Source of the DNA: Candidatus Woesearchaeota archaeon
GTDB taxonomy: Archaea > Nanobdellota > Nanobdellia > SCGC-AAA011-G17 > JACQNH01
Assembly (NCBI GenBank): GCA_016203175.1
Contig: JACQNH010000082.1
Span: forward strand, 1 to 8,773
DNA length: 8,773 nt
Direction of reading: 5' to 3'
The notes under the pieces were generated by a model, which searched no databases, had not been told where the DNA came from, and saw nothing but the letters and a program-made list of their open reading frames with translations. Made by a program: the position numbers and the translations under genes. Of this stretch, positions 6,601-8,773 are shown one piece after another (the stretch's first letter is position 1; each line of letters starts with the position of its first letter).

Positions 6601-8639
6601 ATTTTATTAAGGGGCCATTGGAAAAAAAATGGATTAAAATCACAACTGAAACGAATAAAGAGTTGGTTATGACCTTAAATCATAAATTTTTGTATTTGGA
6701 TGAGGATGATAATTTTAGCTGGAAAAGGGCATCTGAAATAGCTGTCGGGAATAAGTTGCCTATTTTAAGTAAATTTGATTTTGATGTTGAAACACAAGCT
6801 GAATTAGACCTTTTAAATTTGTTTTTAGAAAAGGTTCCAAAAGAGGAATTAAGTGGACTAATGTTAAAAGGCTGTGAATCTTTTTTTGAGAAAATTTGGT
6901 CGGAAAACAGAGTGTTTATACGTAAAATCTGGGGAAAAAAGGGAAACGCCAAGAGGTGGTGCACTTCTGTTCCATTAACCAACATCTATGAACTTCTAAA
7001 GAATGGCTTATTATTGTTAAATAAGATACCAACAAAGGCTTTTATATCTAATATGTTTAGTGACTATAAGTTTCCTATTAAAATTAAAATTACTAAAGAG
7101 CTAATGAGAATAATAGGTTATTACATAGCTGAAGGTTATTCGAGGGAAAGTAAAACCGTGAATCAAGTTGCTTTTAGAATTTGTAATAATGCTATGCAGT
7201 TGGACATTGTAAAAATAATTGAAAAGACTTTTGGATGTAAGGTTAATTTGGGTGAGGAAAATTCTAAAATAACTATTTGTCATAAACCAATCTACCATCT
7301 TTTTGTTTATTGTTTGGGGCTAGGTAAAAACGCCTACAGTAAGAGATTACCTAATTTTATTTATAAACTACCTACCGAGCTGGTTTGTGAATTTGTTGAG
7401 GCTTATTTGGACGGGAATGGTTCTGTTGTTGATTCGAGAAATTGTATTGTTTTTTACTCTGTTTGCAGGTCCCTATTGGACGATTTGGCATTATTACTTT
7501 CAAAATATGGGTTGGTGGGCAGATTTTCAACTACAAAACCTAGACCCTCCAGAAGATCTGTTTTACTAGGGTATAAGGAATTAGGAAAGGAGCCAAAATT
7601 TCATAGATTACACCATCTTGTTTACTCTGGTCAAGATAGTTTATTCTTTAAGAACAATATTAATCTGAGAGATAATCATAAATTATTGAGATTAGGGTGT
7701 ATAAAAAATAGGTTTTCATATAGAAGGCTCAAACTAAATAGGGAGTTAAGAAAGAAAGGAGATATTCTTATAGATTATGTTAAAAAAGTAGAGTTCATTA
7801 AAGATACCAATCATTCTTATTGTTTGGATGTTGATTGTAAAAATTTGTTAGACAGAAACATTTTATTAGGGGAACAAATTATAAATATGAGGTGTGACGG
7901 CGATGAGTCGTGCGTTTTGTTGTTAATGGATGGTTTGTTAAATTTTTCAAATTCTTTTTTACCTGAACATAGGGGTGGAAAGCAGGATGAACCTTTAGTT
8001 TTAAGTACAAGAATAATTCCTAATGAAGTTGATGATATGGTGTTTGATATGGATGTTGCTTTTAGATATCCTTTGGAATTTTATGAAGCTGCTCAAAATT
8101 TTAAATTTCCTTGGGATATAAAAATTGACAAGGTTGGCTTTTTTTTAGGAACTGAAAAACAATATGAAGGTTATGGTTTTACTCATGATACAAATAATAT
8201 TAATTCAGGAAATTTATGCAGTACTTATAAATTATTACCTACAATGGAAGAAAAAGTTTATGGTCAGATGGATTTGGCTAAAAAAATTAGAAGCGTTGAT
8301 GAGAATGATGTGGCAAGATTGGTGTTGGAGAGGCATTTTATAAGAGACATAAAGGGTAATTTAAGAAAGTTTAGTACTCAGCAATTTAGGTGTGTGGATT
8401 GTAATGAGAAGTTTAGAAGACCACCGTTGCAAGGAAAATGCAGTAAATGTAATGGTAAATTGTTGTTTACAGTTGCTGAAGGAAGTGTTGTTAAATATTT
8501 AGAACCAAGTTTAAGTTTAATTGAAAAATATAAATTATCTGATTATTTAAAACAAACTATTGAATTAACAAAGATGAGGATAGAAAGCGTTTTTGGAAAA
8601 GAGGCTGATAAACAGGTTGGGTTAGGGAAATGGTTTTAG
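3627..8639 (+). CDS. polC: DNA polymerase D large subunit DP2 precursor (intein-containing)
   Basis: The catalytic subunit of archaeal replicative DNA polymerase D, acting with DP1. The precursor is 1670 residues. Removing the intein (920-1422) leaves 1167, within the normal DP2 range. Family landmarks run in order: EYFCVYYSGPIRSAGGTA near 150, the HPLRHGGFRLRYG segment, GARMGRPEKGK (619-629; Lys627 likely corresponds to an active-site Lys in Pyrococcus), a zinc-binding Cys cluster (671, 674, 683, 686, 696, 699, 708), GLSPHTSAGVIGR near 888, then the intein, then CDGDES with metal-binding Asp1424 and Asp1426 (921 and 923 after splicing). A C-terminal zinc ribbon uses Cys1589/1592/1605/1608, and the last residues KQVGLGKWF form a PCNA-binding PIP box. 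The start at 3627 is chosen from the TATA spacing. The homologous MEKYF core begins at Met8, as in Pyrococcus, where a few residues precede MEEYF. Confidence 0.97.
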   Translation: MALMSLGMEKYFESLDRELKRSFLVAEKARSKGYDPIKQVDIVLAKNMAERVVGLISVLKPELKETKIVDRIYELEKQFGSQDWRVALTIAGEIAEEKFCKFKNKLEAMELGIRIGVAYITNGVVSSPLEGFTRLELKRRRDGGEYFCVYYSGPIRSAGGTAASVSLIIADYVRKRGGYKEYDISEEELKRAYTEINDYHERVTNLQYYPSEEEFLFLLKHLPVQVDGDPSEKFEVSNYKDLSRIKTNNLRNGPCLVLCEGLAQKASKVWKKLSQWEKDFGLEHWNFLSEFLDLQKKIRAKDQAKSKELIKPDYNYIKDLVAGRPVLGHPLRHGGFRLRYGRCRNSGFSSTAIHPATMIILKNFIGIGCQLKVERPGKATSIATCDSIEGPIVKLKNGNVLFVDNIEIAKKFVNDVEEILYLGDILINYGDFLNRAHILVPCGYNEEWYSLEIEKSIKENNLKISDFGFDEGFFRNPTKYYIDFEQALEISKRLKIPLHPRFTYHWNILTKEMFLSLIDWLVQANIEQNKIILSFIKTEDRNKKRILELLGVPHLAVGNEYVVIENDFAKAFAISLGFYSQDLDEDALKECCVKKEKMLEIINSVSEVEIRDKSGTFIGARMGRPEKGKMRKLDTSPHIIFSVGNEGGRLRSFQSAVEKGRITSEFPIFFCRACNIETIYGRCEKCDNETEKRFYCSECKTIMESSKCVRHGDCKGGRLKSVNIKSLWENVIKKCVFSESIPIVKGVRGTSNKDHMVEHLMKGVLRAKNGIYVNRDGTTRFDMTELVITHFKPKEIGISLEKLKQLGYERDIYGQVILSKEQTIEIKPQDIILPRCIGSKDVGGDEILLRVGNFIDDLFRFLYKEEPFYNFKNKDDLIGQLVIGLSPHTSAGVIGRILGFSDCQGLVAHPLFHSIMRRDCLHPNTKFVLFDADKKEIIYNTIGGYVEKLLKEGSKTKNLDNYGTKKVECKNSLYVFGADSITKRFVRKRVKYFIKGPLEKKWIKITTETNKELVMTLNHKFLYLDEDDNFSWKRASEIAVGNKLPILSKFDFDVETQAELDLLNLFLEKVPKEELSGLMLKGCESFFEKIWSENRVFIRKIWGKKGNAKRWCTSVPLTNIYELLKNGLLLLNKIPTKAFISNMFSDYKFPIKIKITKELMRIIGYYIAEGYSRESKTVNQVAFRICNNAMQLDIVKIIEKTFGCKVNLGEENSKITICHKPIYHLFVYCLGLGKNAYSKRLPNFIYKLPTELVCEFVEAYLDGNGSVVDSRNCIVFYSVCRSLLDDLALLLSKYGLVGRFSTTKPRPSRRSVLLGYKELGKEPKFHRLHHLVYSGQDSLFFKNNINLRDNHKLLRLGCIKNRFSYRRLKLNRELRKKGDILIDYVKKVEFIKDTNHSYCLDVDCKNLLDRNILLGEQIINMRCDGDESCVLLLMDGLLNFSNSFLPEHRGGKQDEPLVLSTRIIPNEVDDMVFDMDVAFRYPLEFYEAAQNFKFPWDIKIDKVGFFLGTEKQYEGYGFTHDTNNINSGNLCSTYKLLPTMEEKVYGQMDLAKKIRSVDENDVARLVLERHFIRDIKGNLRKFSTQQFRCVDCNEKFRRPPLQGKCSKCNGKLLFTVAEGSVVKYLEPSLSLIEKYKLSDYLKQTIELTKMRIESVFGKEADKQVGLGKWF
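6384..7892 (+). mobile_element. LAGLIDADG homing-endonuclease intein in DP2 (PolII insertion site)
   Basis: 503 residues (920-1422) interrupt the DP2 active-site motif between RRD and CDGDES, the site known for the Pyrococcus PolII intein. Block A begins with Cys920 (CLHPNTKFVLFD). Block B is TLNH (Thr1016, His1019), followed by WKRASEIAVGNKLPI. The two LAGLIDADG helices are LMRIIGYYIAEGYS (from 1159; acidic Glu1169) and CEFVEAYLDGNGSV (acidic Asp1262), so the endonuclease looks intact. Block F is SYCLDVDC (1397-1404), with Cys1399 at the usual Asp position. Block G is aberrant: NILLGEQIINMR then +1 Cys1423, with no penultimate His and no terminal Asn or Gln. Codon use differs from the host gene: about 7 of 23 Tyr codons are TAC here against about 2 of 43 in the exteins (hand count). 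This supports separate ancestry and horizontal spread. Confidence 0.92.
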
Positions 8640-8640
8640 G

Positions 8641-8672
8641 TGTTCTAACTTTGATTTGTTCTAACCCTGATT
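8641..8672 (+). repeat. Two tandem 16-bp repeats downstream of DP2
   Basis: Units 8641-8656 (tgttctaactttgatt) and 8657-8672 (tgttctaaccctgatt) match at 14 of 16 positions and abut exactly. They start two bases after the DP2 stop and lie 60-90 bases before the next possible start codon. They could be a regulator-binding site for that gene or part of a structured RNA. No protein can be named. Confidence 0.75.
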
Positions 8673-8684
8673 AGATGCACTTAA

Positions 8685-8703
8685 TTAGTTGTTTAGCAAC
8701 TAA
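8685..8703 (+). promoter_or_regulatory. RNA hairpin 1 in the leader of the right-edge gene
   Basis: A perfect 7-bp stem, TTAGTTG (8685-8691) with CAACTAA (8697-8703), closes a five-base loop TTTAG. It is separated by only two bases from a second hairpin. It is not followed by a T-run, so it does not look like a terminator. It may be part of a 5' regulatory leader or of a small structured RNA. Confidence 0.5.
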
Positions 8704-8705
8704 AG

Positions 8706-8722
8706 TCCTCCACAAAGGAGGA
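8706..8722 (+). promoter_or_regulatory. RNA hairpin 2 that sequesters a strong Shine-Dalgarno
   Basis: TCCTCC (8706-8711) pairs perfectly with GGAGGA (8717-8722) around the loop ACAAA. The 3' arm contains GGAGG (8717-8721), a full match to the 16S anti-Shine-Dalgarno, nine bases before the ATG at 8731. The 5' arm copies the anti-Shine-Dalgarno itself. When folded, it would hide the ribosome binding site, an arrangement typical of translational switches. Whether it switches cannot be told from sequence alone. Confidence 0.55.
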
Positions 8723-8730
8723 ATGAGAAC

Positions 8731-8773
8731 ATGGAAAGAGACGTGATAAAGATGAGATGGTTTGCTATTAGGA
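8731..8773 (+). CDS. Start of an unidentified gene, cut off by the window edge
   Basis: An ATG at 8731, nine bases after a full GGAGG ribosome binding site, opens a frame that stays open to the last base (14 codons, MERDVIKMRWFAIR). It is too short to identify. Unlike the leaderless genes in this window it has a classical Shine-Dalgarno, and the local base composition is less AT-rich than in the neighbouring genes. Alternatively the region from about 8670 onward is a structured non-coding RNA and this frame is incidental. Confidence 0.45.
   Translation, partial: MERDVIKMRWFAIR

Noticed and set aside
7387..7569. 60-residue plus-strand frame within the intein
   Set aside because: It is an off-frame shadow over the second LAGLIDADG motif, with no supporting signal of its own.
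6384..7892. Interruption of DP2 as an RNA intron rather than an intein
   Set aside because: The insert is one uninterrupted in-frame coding region with intein blocks A, B and F and both LAGLIDADG helices. I saw no bulge-helix-bulge structure at its ends.
8641..8773. RNase P RNA, SRP RNA, tRNA or CRISPR at the right edge
   Set aside because: I could not match conserved cores of these RNAs on either strand. The 16-bp units abut without spacers and occur only twice, so this is not a CRISPR array.

Overview
This 8.8 kb window is very AT-rich and archaeal. It carries a compact replication cluster, all on the + strand: an Orc1/Cdc6 initiator, the small (DP1) and large (DP2) subunits of the archaeal family D DNA polymerase, and an unrelated surface-protein gene between the two polymerase genes. 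PolD rules out Bacteria. The extreme AT bias, the TATA boxes placed about 26 nt before start codons (leaderless promoters) and the style of the surface protein suggest a DPANN-type archaeon (Woesearchaeota/Pacearchaeota-like). That placement is inference. In Pyrococcus the order is oriC - orc1/cdc6 - DP1 - DP2, so an origin probably lies just upstream of base 1.

Layout: 31-1236 orc1/cdc6; 1275-2696 DP1, a Mre11-like proofreading exonuclease subunit with complete metal-binding motifs; 2697-2821 an AT-rich intergenic stretch with a promoter; 2822-3565 an anchored coiled-coil, Cys-rich surface protein with recent internal duplications; 3627-8639 DP2, interrupted at its catalytic motif by a 503-residue LAGLIDADG intein (6384-7892). 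The window ends with a 16-bp tandem repeat, two adjacent RNA hairpins (the second buries a strong Shine-Dalgarno) and the first 14 codons of a possible next gene (8731 to edge).

Orc1 would load the replication machinery at the origin, and DP1+DP2 form the replicative polymerase, with a PCNA-binding peptide at the DP2 C-terminus. DP2 can only work if the intein is removed, because the insertion separates the N-terminal catalytic part from the CDGD metal-binding aspartates.

The most striking observation is the end of this intein. Aligned from memory with the PolII intein of Pyrococcus, which ends THQ|C, the C-terminal block is recognisable, but the last three residues read N-M-R before the +1 Cys. 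Both the penultimate His and the cyclising Asn/Gln are missing. Either splicing uses an unusual route, or the precursor is cleaved or made in pieces, or there is a sequence error. Other points: a 37-nt near-identical element on both sides of DP1, each copy ending at an ATG; the surface gene inside an otherwise conserved replication operon; and the hairpin-sequestered ribosome binding site at the right edge.
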